Source: Anaerolineales bacterium (GTDB lineage: Bacteria > Chloroflexota > Anaerolineae > Anaerolineales > Villigracilaceae). Taken from it: 41,928 nucleotides of DNA. Below, piece by piece: positions 18,962 to 27,847 of the stretch. Below the pieces are notes generated by a model. It was given only the letters and a program-made list of their open reading frames with translations. It did not search any database and was not told where the DNA came from. The first letter of the stretch is position 1. Each line of letters begins with the position of its first letter. The stretch spans positions 1 through 41,928 of the forward strand of contig JAGVAO010000055.1 of NCBI GenBank assembly GCA_020060235.1. The letters are read 5' to 3'. Made by a program: the position numbers and the translations under genes.

Positions 18962-19046
18962 AAGTTCCTCCTGGATTACTCGATGTTCTGTGACGTGATA
19001 GGTTTACCGATGTTCTGGCAGGTGCGCCGGGGGTGTGGCGCTTTCA

Positions 19047-20288
19047 TCAGGGAAGCAAGCGTTTCAGCAGATTTTTCATTGTGTTCCAACTCTGGCTTTC
19101 TCCTTTCTGCTTATCGCGAGCCTTCCAACGCGGCCCATCGCCTGCGGGGAGCGATTGCAAAGCCGCGGCCCAATACAACAACCCCACACTGGTGGAGTAA
19201 GCGGGCGAATTCAATTTATCGGCCAGCCCGAGCAATTTCTCAGGCTGGGCGGTGCGGACAGGCATGCCCAGTACGCGGCTGGCAAGGCTGCGAATGCCGG
19301 GCAGCAGGCTGACACCGCCTGTCAAAATCATCCCGGCGGGCAAGAGGCCATCGTAGCCGGAACGCTTGATTTCTTGCAGGCACAGGTCGAACATTTCTTC
19401 GACCCTGGCTTCGATGATGTGGGTCATATCCTGTCGTTTGATGCGCACCGGCTGGTCTTCGCCGAAGGGCGTGACCGTGAACGATTCGTCGGCCAGGACT
19501 TCGGTGCGCAGGGAATGACCGTACTGTTTCTTGGCGTCTTCGGCCTGGTTGATGGGCAGGCGCAGGCCGTGCGCAATGTCGGCGGTGATGTGGTTGCCGC
19601 CCACTGCCAGCACCATCGTGTGCCAGACATCGCCATTGACGTAAATCGCCAGGTCGGTGGTGCCGCCGCCGATGTCGCAAACCACCGCGCCCATCTGGCG
19701 TTCGGTGTCGGTCAGCACGACCTCGGCAGAAGCCAGCGGATTGAGCACAAACTGGACCGCATCGACCCCGGCGCTGGAAACCGCATGACGGATGTTTTCG
19801 ACAGTGGCAGTGGCGGCGGTGATGACGTGGGCTTCCACTTCCAGGCGGTAGCCGTGCATACCAATCGGCTGGTGGATGCCATCCTCGCCGTCGAGCACAA
19901 ATCCGCGCTGGATGACGTGAATAATTTCGCGGCTGCTCGGGATGGCAACAGCGCGGGCGGCATCCAGGGCGCGTTCCACATCGCTTTCATCGACCACGTC
20001 GCCGCTGACAGCCACCACGCCCCGGCTGTTGATGGACGAGACATGCGCGCCAGCCAGGCTGACCAGGGCCGAATCGATTTTCAGTCCTGAAGTCTGTTCG
20101 GCCTTGGCGACCGAGCGCGAAATGGCCTGCGAAGCGGCGGTCAGGTCTACGATTACGCCCTTGCGAATGCCTTCCGAAGGCTCGATGCCGACGCCCATAA
20201 TGCGCAGGTTCTCATCGTCTTCGATGCGCGCAATCAGGGTGCATATTTTGGTCGTGCCAACGTCAATTCCGACTACGATATCTTCCAT
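19047..20288 (-). CDS. ftsA: Cell division protein FtsA
   Basis: FtsA is an actin-like ATPase that ties FtsZ filaments to the membrane and recruits later divisome proteins. The 413 residues open with the phosphate-1 motif GIDVGTTK, carry the second phosphate loop CDIGGGTTD in the centre and the adenosine motif region LTGGVSLLPG near the end. They finish with a basic amphipathic helix (NTMKNLLKRLLP) that serves as the membrane anchor. The domain order and length fit the family. AGAGAAG lies before the ATG, just after a small hairpin. It sits between ftsQ and ftsZ, the standard order. Confidence 0.97.
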   Translation of the reverse strand: MEDIVVGIDVGTTKICTLIARIEDDENLRIMGVGIEPSEGIRKGVIVDLTAASQAISRSVAKAEQTSGLKIDSALVSLAGAHVSSINSRGVVAVSGDVVDESDVERALDAARAVAIPSSREIIHVIQRGFVLDGEDGIHQPIGMHGYRLEVEAHVITAATATVENIRHAVSSAGVDAVQFVLNPLASAEVVLTDTERQMGAVVCDIGGGTTDLAIYVNGDVWHTMVLAVGGNHITADIAHGLRLPINQAEDAKKQYGHSLRTEVLADESFTVTPFGEDQPVRIKRQDMTHIIEARVEEMFDLCLQEIKRSGYDGLLPAGMILTGGVSLLPGIRSLASRVLGMPVRTAQPEKLLGLADKLNSPAYSTSVGLLYWAAALQSLPAGDGPRWKARDKQKGESQSWNTMKNLLKRLLP

Positions 20289-20300
20289 AAGGTCTTCTCT

Positions 20301-20319
20301 GCCAAATTTTTTATTTGGC
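20301..20319 (-). other. Small hairpin in the ftsQ-ftsA gap
   Basis: GCCAAAT (20301-20307) and ATTTGGC (20313-20319) form a 7-bp stem with a 5-base loop in the 37-base gap, directly upstream of the ftsA ribosome binding site. On the mRNA the loop is AAAAA. It could affect ftsA translation or mRNA cleavage. Confidence 0.4.
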
Positions 20320-20325
20320 GCTCCG

Positions 20326-21321
20326 TTACTCTTTCATGCGGTAGAAAGGAGCGGATGGATATTCAACACTGATGAGCGCGGGCTGGATGTCGCGGTTCAT
20401 CAAGTAATTGACAAGGTTAAGGTAAACGTTCAGTTTGACCTGAATATCATCGGCGCGATGACCGAAATAGGCCTGCCAGCCGAGCGGGTCTTCCCAGCCC
20501 AGGCCGTATTTGGGGTCGTAAACCAGGCTCGCGCCTTCAGGGATGGAGGGCGCCAGCGAGGCAATCGCCACCGCGAACTCAGGGGTCAGGAAAGGCCGCG
20601 CGCCGATGGTCTGGTTGATGTCCACATTGGCGGGGAGGGGCGGCAGGCCGTTGGCATGGACAACCGCCAGGCCTTCGGCGTATCCGCGCGGCGGGAAGGC
20701 GTATCCATCGGCATCGACCCAGGTGATTTGCCCGGCCTGTTCCCAGGCCAGCACCGGCAGACGCTCGACAACCCGGATGTTGATGTCGCCCGACAGGCCG
20801 ACCACCACCTGCACGCTGACCAGTTCAGGATAGGAGGCCATCAGGTTGTACTGCACCTGGGCCGGGTTAATCGCAAAGGACGGCTGGTTCCAGATGCCGA
20901 GGGCCATTTCCAACTCGTCAGTCTGGATGCGCTGGTTGCCGACGATGCTCACCTGTTTGACCATGTAGGTATCAGTGGTGAACATGCCGTAAATCAGGCC
21001 CAGCAGCGCGGCCAGCAGCAGGAAGGAAATCCAGCGCGGGCCGTAACTCAGGCGCGGCAGGGTGATGGAGGGCAGTTCGATGCTGCGTCCGCGCGAGGCG
21101 GTGCGTCCGTAAGGCGTACTCATGGCAATGTCGTAGCGGCGGCGCAGGCTCTTCGGAGCAGAAGTCAGGCGCAGGGTTGGGCGTTCCGTTTTTGCCTGCG
21201 TGGAAGCCGGCCTGGGCGTCGAGGCAGGCTTGTGCGTGCCTTTTTCCCGCCGCTTTTGTTCCTCTTCCCGCCGCCGCCGGATGGCTTCAGCGCGTGTAAT
21301 GGTGACAGGGTCGCGGCTCAT
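20326..21321 (-). CDS. ftsQ: Cell division protein FtsQ/DivIB
   Basis: FtsQ is a bitopic divisome scaffold that links early and late division proteins. The 331 residues have a long, Arg/Glu-rich cytoplasmic N-terminus (1 to about 95), one membrane helix (about 97-115, WISFLLLAALLGLIYGMF), then an outer POTRA domain starting VKQVSIVGNQRI and a FtsQ beta domain with VVERLPVLAWE. The POTRA start and the E-R-x-P-x-A-W motif are diagnostic. The start codon overlaps the ddl stop by 4 bases (ATGA). The C-terminal part (YLMNRDIQPALISV onward) is typical for Chloroflexota-like sequences and less conserved. Confidence 0.9.
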   Translation of the reverse strand: MSRDPVTITRAEAIRRRREEEQKRREKGTHKPASTPRPASTQAKTERPTLRLTSAPKSLRRRYDIAMSTPYGRTASRGRSIELPSITLPRLSYGPRWISFLLLAALLGLIYGMFTTDTYMVKQVSIVGNQRIQTDELEMALGIWNQPSFAINPAQVQYNLMASYPELVSVQVVVGLSGDINIRVVERLPVLAWEQAGQITWVDADGYAFPPRGYAEGLAVVHANGLPPLPANVDINQTIGARPFLTPEFAVAIASLAPSIPEGASLVYDPKYGLGWEDPLGWQAYFGHRADDIQVKLNVYLNLVNYLMNRDIQPALISVEYPSAPFYRMKE

Positions 21322-22439
21322 GATTGCCTCCGAAATTCGCGCACGGTCTGGTCGCGCTGCGCTTTGCGCTCGAATGCCAGTTCCACCAGGTGATTTATCA
21401 GGCTGTGATAGGCCAGCCCTGATTCCTGCCAGAGTTTGGGATACATGCTGATTTTGGTAAAGCCCGGAATGGTGTTAATTTCATTCAGGTAAATTGCGCC
21501 GCTGGCGGGTTCGAGCAGGAAGTCGGCCCGCGCCATGCCAAAGCAATCGCAGGCGCGATAAGCCCTGGCGGCCATGCTGCGGATGGTTTCGGCCTGTTCC
21601 GCGTTGAGCGGGGCAGGGATGAGCAGTTGGGACGAATCAAGAATGTATTTGGCCTCGTAAGAGTAAAAGTCTGCGCCGGGGACAATTTCTCCGGCCACCG
21701 ATACCTGTGGGTCGTCGTTGCCAAGCACCGAGACTTCGATTTCACGCGGGCTGGCGACGCCGCGCTCTATCAGGATGCGGCGGTCGAACTGGGCGGCCTC
21801 GAACAGGCCTTCCACCAGGTCTGAGCGGCTGCGGCATTTGGTAATGCCGACCGAAGACCCCAGATTGGCCGGTTTGACAAACAGCGGGTAGGCGGCGAGC
21901 GACTCGGCGCGGGCCACAACCGCCTCGGTCTGGTTCTGGATTTCGTCGCGCAGTACGGTGACATACTCGACCACCGGAATACCGTTGGCGCGCATGACAT
22001 CTTTGAAGAGGGCCTTGTCCATGCCCACCGACGACCCCAGCACGCCCGCGCCGACATAGGCCACATCGGCCATCTCGAACAGGCCCTGCAGGGTTCCGTC
22101 CTCGCCGTAAGTGCCGTGCAGGACGGGGAAATAGACATCCACATCGGCCAGTTTTTCGAGTTGGCTGCCGTTGACAGCAAACAGGCCGGGGCGGGTCGGG
22201 TCGGCGCTCAGGATGACCGGACGCAAGCCGCTCGTATCGCCTTTTTCGAGCGCGTCGAGCGCGTTTTCGCCGCACAGCCAGGCGCCCTGATGGGTAATGC
22301 CCACCTGGATAATGTCGTAGCGAGCCGGGTCGAGCACAGACAGCACTGAACGGGCCGACATGAGCGAGACCTCATGTTCGCCTGAACGTCCGCCAAACAG
22401 GACGGCCACAGTTATCTTGCGGGCTGCCGCGTCAGTCAT
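21318..22439 (-). CDS. ddl: D-alanine--D-alanine ligase
   Basis: Ddl joins two D-Ala with ATP to make the dipeptide that MurF adds to the peptidoglycan stem. The 373-residue protein opens with VAVLFGGRSGEHEVSL, has the ATP-grasp lid and the closing motif LNEINTIPGFT (metal-binding Asn and Glu). I placed the start at 22439 (MTDAAARK) rather than further upstream, because GGAGAG precedes it and its ATG overlaps the murB stop by 8 bases (ATGACTGA), which suggests coupled translation. At its other end it overlaps the ftsQ start by 4 bases. Whether it makes D-Ala-D-Ala or D-Ala-D-Lac cannot be decided by eye. Confidence 0.96.
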   Translation of the reverse strand: MTDAAARKITVAVLFGGRSGEHEVSLMSARSVLSVLDPARYDIIQVGITHQGAWLCGENALDALEKGDTSGLRPVILSADPTRPGLFAVNGSQLEKLADVDVYFPVLHGTYGEDGTLQGLFEMADVAYVGAGVLGSSVGMDKALFKDVMRANGIPVVEYVTVLRDEIQNQTEAVVARAESLAAYPLFVKPANLGSSVGITKCRSRSDLVEGLFEAAQFDRRILIERGVASPREIEVSVLGNDDPQVSVAGEIVPGADFYSYEAKYILDSSQLLIPAPLNAEQAETIRSMAARAYRACDCFGMARADFLLEPASGAIYLNEINTIPGFTKISMYPKLWQESGLAYHSLINHLVELAFERKAQRDQTVREFRRQS

Positions 22440-23346
22440 GCTGCCACTCTCCGAGCAGTTCCACTTCCAGTTCGAGTTGAACGCCAAATTTTTGCAAAAC
22501 AGTTTGCCGGGCCAGGTTTATCAAGGCCAGCACATCGCTGGCGCTGGTTTCGCCTTCGTTGACAAAAAAATTGCCGTGCACCGGGCTGATTTGGACATTG
22601 CCAATGCGCGTCCCTTTCAAGCCGGCCGCTTCAATCAGCCGCCCGGCATAATCACCCGGCGGGTTCTTGAACATCGAGCCCATGCTTGCGCCCGGCGGCT
22701 GGGTGGCTTTGCGCTGGGTAACAAATTGGTCAATTTTAGTCTTAATTTCTTCAGACGGCGCGTTTTTTAACTTTAGTTCCGCCGCCAGCACCACTGCCCG
22801 CGCTTCGCCGCGCTTGAGAACGCTGGTGCGATAGCCATAGCCGAAAGCTTCCACCGGCCACCAGGCGCGTCCAGACTCGGTCACTACCTCGGCGCGCAGC
22901 AGGTCGTGGGCCATATCGCCGCCAAAGGCCCCGGCATTGCCGTAAACCGCCCCGCCCAACGTCCCCGGCACGGCAGCGGCCCATTCCAAACCGGCCAGCC
23001 CCTTCGCCGCGGCGCGTTTTGCGAGATTGGAAAAAACGACGCCGGATTCGGCCCACAGGCTTGGTTGCGCTCCCTGGCGGAATTCGACCGCTTTGGCGCG
23101 GTTCAGGAGCGCGACTCCCCGCAGGCCTTTGTCGCTGACCAGGATGTTCGAGCCGCCCCCCAGCAGGGTGAACGGAAGCGCCTCGCGCCAGCAAACCTGC
23201 ACCGCTTCGGCCAGTTCATCCGCGCTGGTGACGGTCACCAGCAGGTCGGCGGGGCCGCCAATGCGCGCGGAGGTATACGGCGCCAGGGAAACGTTCTCCT
23301 GGGCCTTCTCTCCAAAATAATCGCGCAGGGCGGTCAGGGTCGGCAT
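22432..23346 (-). CDS. murB: UDP-N-acetylenolpyruvoylglucosamine reductase
   Basis: MurB reduces the enolpyruvyl group with NADPH and FAD to make UDP-MurNAc, the second cytoplasmic step of peptidoglycan synthesis. The 304-residue protein has the FAD-binding segment LLGGGSNILVSDKGL, the GSMFKNPPGDYAGRLIE motif with the catalytic Ser and the C-terminal HGNFFVNEG with the Glu. It lacks the extra loop of E. coli MurB and so fits the shorter type II. It starts 7 bases after a 65-residue small gene and ends overlapping ddl. AAGGA precedes the ATG. Confidence 0.96.
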   Translation of the reverse strand: MPTLTALRDYFGEKAQENVSLAPYTSARIGGPADLLVTVTSADELAEAVQVCWREALPFTLLGGGSNILVSDKGLRGVALLNRAKAVEFRQGAQPSLWAESGVVFSNLAKRAAAKGLAGLEWAAAVPGTLGGAVYGNAGAFGGDMAHDLLRAEVVTESGRAWWPVEAFGYGYRTSVLKRGEARAVVLAAELKLKNAPSEEIKTKIDQFVTQRKATQPPGASMGSMFKNPPGDYAGRLIEAAGLKGTRIGNVQISPVHGNFFVNEGETSASDVLALINLARQTVLQKFGVQLELEVELLGEWQHD

Positions 23347-23353
23347 GGTGTCC

Positions 23354-23551
23354 TTATTTCTTCGGCTCTTGCAGGTGTCCGATGAGTTTGGTCAACGCGC
23401 TGCGGGCTTCTTCGGGCTTCTCGTTGCCGAAAGCCCGAAACGGACGGCGTCCTTCGCCGGGGTCGGGTTCGGGCACGCTGCCCAGCACCATCGTGAGCGG
23501 CGGCAGACCGATGACGTTGGATTCGTACTTGCGTTTGGTTTTATCAGACAT
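23354..23551 (-). CDS. Small conserved-looking protein in the dcw operon (65 aa)
   Basis: I do not recognise this family. The 65 residues start MSDKTKRKYE and contain a hydrophobic patch NVIGLPPLTMVLGSV (12-26), a Pro/Gly/Arg-rich centre with GEGRRPFRAFGNE, and a charged helix to the C-terminus (EEARSALTKLIGHL). AGGAGA stands 3 bases upstream of the ATG. The frame runs on upstream without a stop, but that part overlaps murC and gives no sensible protein. It fills the 233-base space between murC and murB, all on one strand. It could be a small partner of MurB or MurC, or a divisome peptide. Confidence 0.65.
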   Translation of the reverse strand: MSDKTKRKYESNVIGLPPLTMVLGSVPEPDPGEGRRPFRAFGNEKPEEARSALTKLIGHLQEPKK

Positions 23552-23579
23552 TTTCTCCTGCCTTTCTGAAAAACAAATC

Positions 23580-24980
23580 CTATAAGATGCGGGCTTGCAA
23601 AGCGGCAAGCACTTCGCGGCTGACAGTGTCGGCGTCCCCGGCAGAGAGCACCAGCAGCACATCGCCGGGGCGTAAATTTCTGAGCAGGTAATCGCGGATT
23701 TCATCCAGCCCGGCAATAAAACGGGCCGAGGGGTGGCGCATGGCCTTGACCAGTTGGCTGGCCGAAAAATCCTGTTGGGCTTCGCGCGAGGCGTACACTT
23801 CGCTGACAATCACCTCGTCGGCGTCATTGAAGGAAATCAAAAACTCATCGAACAGGGTGCGGGTGCGCGAGTAGGTGTGCGGCTGCCAGCAGGCCCAAAT
23901 CCGTTTGCCGGGGTAACGCGCCCGCGCCGCCGACAGGGTAGCGCGGATTTCGGTCGGGTGATGGGCGTAATCGTCGATGATTGTCACGCCGTTGGTCTCG
24001 CCCTTGACCTCGAAGCGGCGTCCCGTGCCCTTGAATTTGGCGAGCGACAGGGCCACTTCCTTGAGCGGCAGGTTTAGCAAGGCAGCGACGGTCAGGGCGG
24101 CCAGCGCATTGCGGACGTTGTGCAAACCCGGTACGCGCATCTCGATTGCCGAAACATACTGCACCAGCGAGGAGAGCCGTACCACCGCGTCGAAGGTGAA
24201 GCCGCCCACCGTGTTGGGGCGCAGGGAACGGGCAATCGTCCCCTCCCCGGCTTCGGTGCGGCCATCCGCCGAAATGCGATATCCGATTACACGCTTGCCC
24301 ATGTGGCGGGATTCGGCCATCAGTTCGATTGCGCCCATGTCTTCGGCGCAGGCCACCAGCGCACCGTGCGGCGGGATGAGCGAGGCAAACTTGACAAAAG
24401 CGGCCTGGAATTCCGCCGGGGTGGGGTAGCAATCCGGGTGGTCGTGCTCGATGTTGGTCACAACGCCATAGACCGGCTGCAAACCGAGGAACATGCGGTC
24501 GTATTCGTCGGCTTCGATGACGAAAGCCTGGCCCCTGCCCGCGCGGGCGTTGACATCCAGGTTCGAGAGCACGCCGCCGACGATGAACGAGGGGTCCTGG
24601 TTCAAATCCGAGAGCACCCAGGCAATCATGGCGGTGGTGGTGGTTTTGCCGTGCGTACCTGCTATGGCGATGCCGGTTTTGCCTTCCATCAACTTGCCGA
24701 GGAAGTCGGCCCGCTTGTAAACCGGGGTTCCGGCCAGGAGCGCGGCCTGCACTTCGGGGTTGTCGTCAGGGATGGCGGATGAACGCACGACCAGGTCGGC
24801 GCCGCTGATGTGGCTGGCATCGTGACCGGAATAGATTTTCGCGCCAGACGATTGCAATTCAATCGCCAGCGGGGAAAGCACCCGGTCTGAACCCGTGACG
24901 GTATAACCGCTCTCCAGCAGGAGCCGGGCAATGGCCGAGAGGCCGCTTCCGCCAATTCCAATCAGGTGCGCGTGTGTCAT
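23580..24980 (-). CDS. murC: UDP-N-acetylmuramate--L-alanine ligase
   Basis: MurC adds L-Ala to UDP-MurNAc, starting the stem peptide. The 466 residues show the N-terminal Rossmann motif HLIGIGGSGLS, the ATP loop GTHGKTTTT, the EADEYDRMFL acidic motif and the DDYAHHPTEI signature of the C-terminal domain. Length and order are as expected. AAGGA precedes the ATG at 24980. It lies between cvpA (9 bases away) and the small 65-residue gene. The domain structure is complete. Confidence 0.97.
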   Translation of the reverse strand: MTHAHLIGIGGSGLSAIARLLLESGYTVTGSDRVLSPLAIELQSSGAKIYSGHDASHISGADLVVRSSAIPDDNPEVQAALLAGTPVYKRADFLGKLMEGKTGIAIAGTHGKTTTTAMIAWVLSDLNQDPSFIVGGVLSNLDVNARAGRGQAFVIEADEYDRMFLGLQPVYGVVTNIEHDHPDCYPTPAEFQAAFVKFASLIPPHGALVACAEDMGAIELMAESRHMGKRVIGYRISADGRTEAGEGTIARSLRPNTVGGFTFDAVVRLSSLVQYVSAIEMRVPGLHNVRNALAALTVAALLNLPLKEVALSLAKFKGTGRRFEVKGETNGVTIIDDYAHHPTEIRATLSAARARYPGKRIWACWQPHTYSRTRTLFDEFLISFNDADEVIVSEVYASREAQQDFSASQLVKAMRHPSARFIAGLDEIRDYLLRNLRPGDVLLVLSAGDADTVSREVLAALQARIL

Positions 24981-24989
24981 AGCATCCTT

Positions 24990-25559
24990 TTAGATGAAAA
25001 CCACCATTACGAAAATAAAGGCCAGCACAACAGCAAAATAAATCGTCGGTTCGCCGAGCAAACGCGGCGCAAGGTAAGGAACCAAATCGATTGCGGCTTG
25101 TCCCATCGGCGTGTTCGGGTCGGGAGGCATGATGTAGCCGGAAAACGGGTAGGCAGATTGATACATGAAGAACCACAGTGTGCCGACAACCAGGTAGCCA
25201 TTCACTGCGCCGAATACAAAGCCCAACAGCATATCCTGTAATTTCTCGCGGGCCGCCTTCGTTGCAAACCGGGGCAGGGCCACCGTCTGATAGCCGAAAA
25301 AGACCAGGACAAGAACGACGATGACGCGCATCCAGAAAACGTTCGTATCCACCGGGTTGGCAACAATTCCGCCGATGTCAATCTGTTCTTCGGGAATCAT
25401 GTTTCTGATGAACGGCACAAACGTTTCAAGCAGGCGCAGGAAAGTCAGCGCCAAAATCATGCTAAAGGCCACCAATAATTCCTTGGCCCAACCGCGCATC
25501 GCGCCGATGATGCCAAACAGGAAGACGAACATCCAAAACATAAAATTAAGGCTAACCAT
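24990..25559 (-). CDS. CvpA-like membrane protein
   Basis: The function in division clusters is unknown. The CvpA family, named from colicin V production, has since been tied to envelope stress tolerance. The 189-residue protein has about four membrane helices (about 6-26, 28-49, 72-92, 107-130) and another at the end, with the CvpA-like GIIGAMRGWAKELL stretch after helix 1. The start at 25559 overlaps the murG stop by 8 bases, so I take it in preference to a longer upstream frame. It sits between murG and murC, a place where standard dcw clusters carry nothing. Confidence 0.75.
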   Translation of the reverse strand: MVSLNFMFWMFVFLFGIIGAMRGWAKELLVAFSMILALTFLRLLETFVPFIRNMIPEEQIDIGGIVANPVDTNVFWMRVIVVLVLVFFGYQTVALPRFATKAAREKLQDMLLGFVFGAVNGYLVVGTLWFFMYQSAYPFSGYIMPPDPNTPMGQAAIDLVPYLAPRLLGEPTIYFAVVLAFIFVMVVFI

Positions 25560-26652
25560 GTTTTGCTCCAGCCAGTTCAACCAGAATGCTGGCAATCTTT
25601 TCAGCCGCTTTGGGCTGGTGCAGGCCGCGCATGGCGGCGCGCATGGCATCCAGCTTTTCGGGTGTTTCGAGCAGTTTCTCGACCACCAGGTACAAACCGC
25701 TCTTGAGTTTGGCATCCTCAATCACCAGGGCTGCCCCGCGTCCGGCCAGGTAATCGGCGTTTACTTTTTGGTAACGCCAGGCATGGGGATAAGGAACCAG
25801 GATGGCCGGCAAGCCAAAGAGCGGAAGTTCGCCCAAAATGGATGCCCCGGCGCGGGAAACCACCAGGTCTGTCACCGACAGGGCCGCGCCCATTTCTTCG
25901 TGCAGGTACGGGTAAGGATGATAGCGTTTTGCCTGTTCGGCGGGCAGTTTTTCGGCATATTCCTGCACGTTGGGCCAATCCAGTTCGCCGCTGAGGTGGA
26001 TGATTTGCATCCGCTCCAACAGGGCGGGCAAATGCTCGAGCAAGGCCTGGTTGATGGAGCGCGCGCCCTTGCTGCCGCCAAAAACCAGCAGGACGGGCAG
26101 GTCTTTGTTCAGGTTGAACTTCTTGCGCGCCTGGGCGGGCTTCCAGGCATCCAGGTCGGGGCGTACCGGGTAACCTGTAGCGGTGATTTTTCCCTGCTGG
26201 CGAAAATACATGCGCGAGGCCTCATTGGTCAGGGCAATCCGGGATGCGAAATAAGCCAGGGTCTTGAGCGCCAGGCCGGGTTCAATATCCGGCACATACA
26301 GTAGGGAGGGGATGTCCCTGCCCGCCAGGGCCATCGGCACGGCCACATAGCCGCCGGTGAAGAACAGGGCATCTGGCTTGAACTCATCCAGAATGCGGCG
26401 CGAGGCGCGGACTCCCTGCGCCAGGGTGAGCAGGTTGCCGGGCAGCCGTTTCATCCCAACCCCGTGCAGACCGGCAGCGGGGATGGAATCGTAACGAATG
26501 CCGGCCCGTTCCACCAGGCTGGCTTCCATCCCATTAACGCCACCGACCCACAGCACTTCGGCCTGGGGGTTTTGGGATAAAAGGGCTTTATGAACGGCCA
26601 GGGCGGGATACACCCCGCCGCCGGTTCCGCCCGCGCAAATCAAGTACCGCAC
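25552..26652 (-). CDS. murG: UDP-GlcNAc--lipid I N-acetylglucosaminyltransferase
   Basis: MurG adds GlcNAc to lipid I on the inner membrane face to make lipid II. The 366-residue protein starts with the glycine loop CAGGTGGGVYP and has the nucleotide-sugar motif GGSKGARSIN, the DLVVSRAGASILGEL segment and a C-terminal P-x-P-H-x-W region, all MurG marks. The start is GTG at 26652 with GGAGAG just upstream, and it lies 65 bases inside the end of ftsW. Its stop overlaps the cvpA start by 8 bases. Confidence 0.96.
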   Translation of the reverse strand: MRYLICAGGTGGGVYPALAVHKALLSQNPQAEVLWVGGVNGMEASLVERAGIRYDSIPAAGLHGVGMKRLPGNLLTLAQGVRASRRILDEFKPDALFFTGGYVAVPMALAGRDIPSLLYVPDIEPGLALKTLAYFASRIALTNEASRMYFRQQGKITATGYPVRPDLDAWKPAQARKKFNLNKDLPVLLVFGGSKGARSINQALLEHLPALLERMQIIHLSGELDWPNVQEYAEKLPAEQAKRYHPYPYLHEEMGAALSVTDLVVSRAGASILGELPLFGLPAILVPYPHAWRYQKVNADYLAGRGAALVIEDAKLKSGLYLVVEKLLETPEKLDAMRAAMRGLHQPKAAEKIASILVELAGAKHG

Positions 26653-27847
26653 CGTATTCTCTCCGTTCCGTTGTCTGCGTCTCCGTCCTGCTGTGGCGGG
26701 AGACGTTCATAATGATTCCAATCGCTATCAACGAGACAATCATGCTCGAACCGCCCGCGCTGACAAACGGCAGGGCGTTGCCAGCGAAAGGCATCAGGCC
26801 GACCATGGCGAGGATGTTAAAGGTCGCTTCGGTAATAATCCAAAAAGTCAGGCCGGTAGCCAGCAGGTTGCCGAGCAAATCGGGGGCTTTGGCGGCAATT
26901 CTCAGCCCGCGCCAGGCCAGACCTGCGTAGAGCAAAATAAGGCCCAGGCTGCCAAAAATGCCCAGTTCCTCGGCGATGACGGCAAAAATGCTGTCGGTCG
27001 CCGCCAGGGGCAAGCCCAGGTATTTGGTATCGGCGAGGCCGATACCCACCCCGAAGATGCCGCCCTTGACGATTGCTTCGAGCGAGCGCCGGACGTGGTA
27101 GGAAGCCTCCATGGGGTCCTGGATACCGCTAATGAATGCACCCAGGCGCTCCTGACCCGTCGCGCTGACCTGAACCACCAGGAAACCGGCAATCAGGGCG
27201 GCCACAAACAGGAAAATTATCTGGCGCAGGTCGCCGCCTGCCAGGAAGAACAACAGGCCTCCCAGCATGAACACTGTCGCGGTTGCCGAAAGGTCGGGCT
27301 GCAGGTAGATAAGGCCGCCAATCATACCGAGAATAACGCCCAGAGGCAGCAAACCCCAGGTAATATCGTGGAATTGCTCGCGTTTGGAGTGCAGCCAGAC
27401 CGCCAGGTAGATAACCGTTGCCGCCTTTGCCAGTTCCGAAGGCTGGATGGAGCCGGAAAACAGGCCACGCATCGAGCCGAGGCGCACATCGCCAACCAGC
27501 AAAACACCGATAAGCATTACCAGGGTAACAAGCATGAAGGGCAAAACCAGGGCGCGCCAGTAGTGATAGTCAATGCGCGAAAGCACAAACGCCATGGCGC
27601 AGCCTAGCACCACCCACAAAACCTGCCGCGAGAAAATGAGCCAGGCGTCGCCGTGCTGGTAGAGCGAGAAATCGGGAGAGGCCGAAAATACCATGATGAG
27701 GCCAAAGGTCAGCAGGGCCACCATGATGAGAATCAGGGGCAGGTCAATTTCGCCGCTCGGTTTGCTGCGCGCTGCGCTGACAGCGGGAACGGATTCCAGA
27801 TGGTCAGCAGGGGCTACCGCAGTGTTTCGGAAAACTCGAGTACCCAT
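26588..27847 (-). CDS. ftsW: Lipid II polymerase FtsW (SEDS family)
   Basis: FtsW polymerises lipid II into glycan strands at the septum together with the class B PBP FtsI. The 419 residues have an Arg/Ala-rich N-tail (1-34) and about ten membrane helices. Family segments include SGSIQPSELAK (the SEDS P-S-E motif), the long loop with FLAGG, and the C-terminal PFAGNALPFVSAGGSS. The cytoplasmic tail is basic. It overlaps murD by 34 bases at its start and murG by 65 bases at its end. It lies between murD and murG, the standard order. Confidence 0.95.
   Translation of the reverse strand: MGTRVFRNTAVAPADHLESVPAVSAARSKPSGEIDLPLILIMVALLTFGLIMVFSASPDFSLYQHGDAWLIFSRQVLWVVLGCAMAFVLSRIDYHYWRALVLPFMLVTLVMLIGVLLVGDVRLGSMRGLFSGSIQPSELAKAATVIYLAVWLHSKREQFHDITWGLLPLGVILGMIGGLIYLQPDLSATATVFMLGGLLFFLAGGDLRQIIFLFVAALIAGFLVVQVSATGQERLGAFISGIQDPMEASYHVRRSLEAIVKGGIFGVGIGLADTKYLGLPLAATDSIFAVIAEELGIFGSLGLILLYAGLAWRGLRIAAKAPDLLGNLLATGLTFWIITEATFNILAMVGLMPFAGNALPFVSAGGSSMIVSLIAIGIIMNVSRHSRTETQTTERREYGAVLDLRGRNRRRGVSRPGRS

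Noticed and set aside
19035-20090. 351-codon plus-strand frame opposite ftsA
   Set aside because: Antisense to a complete ftsA; the translation has no recognisable family and arises from codon bias.
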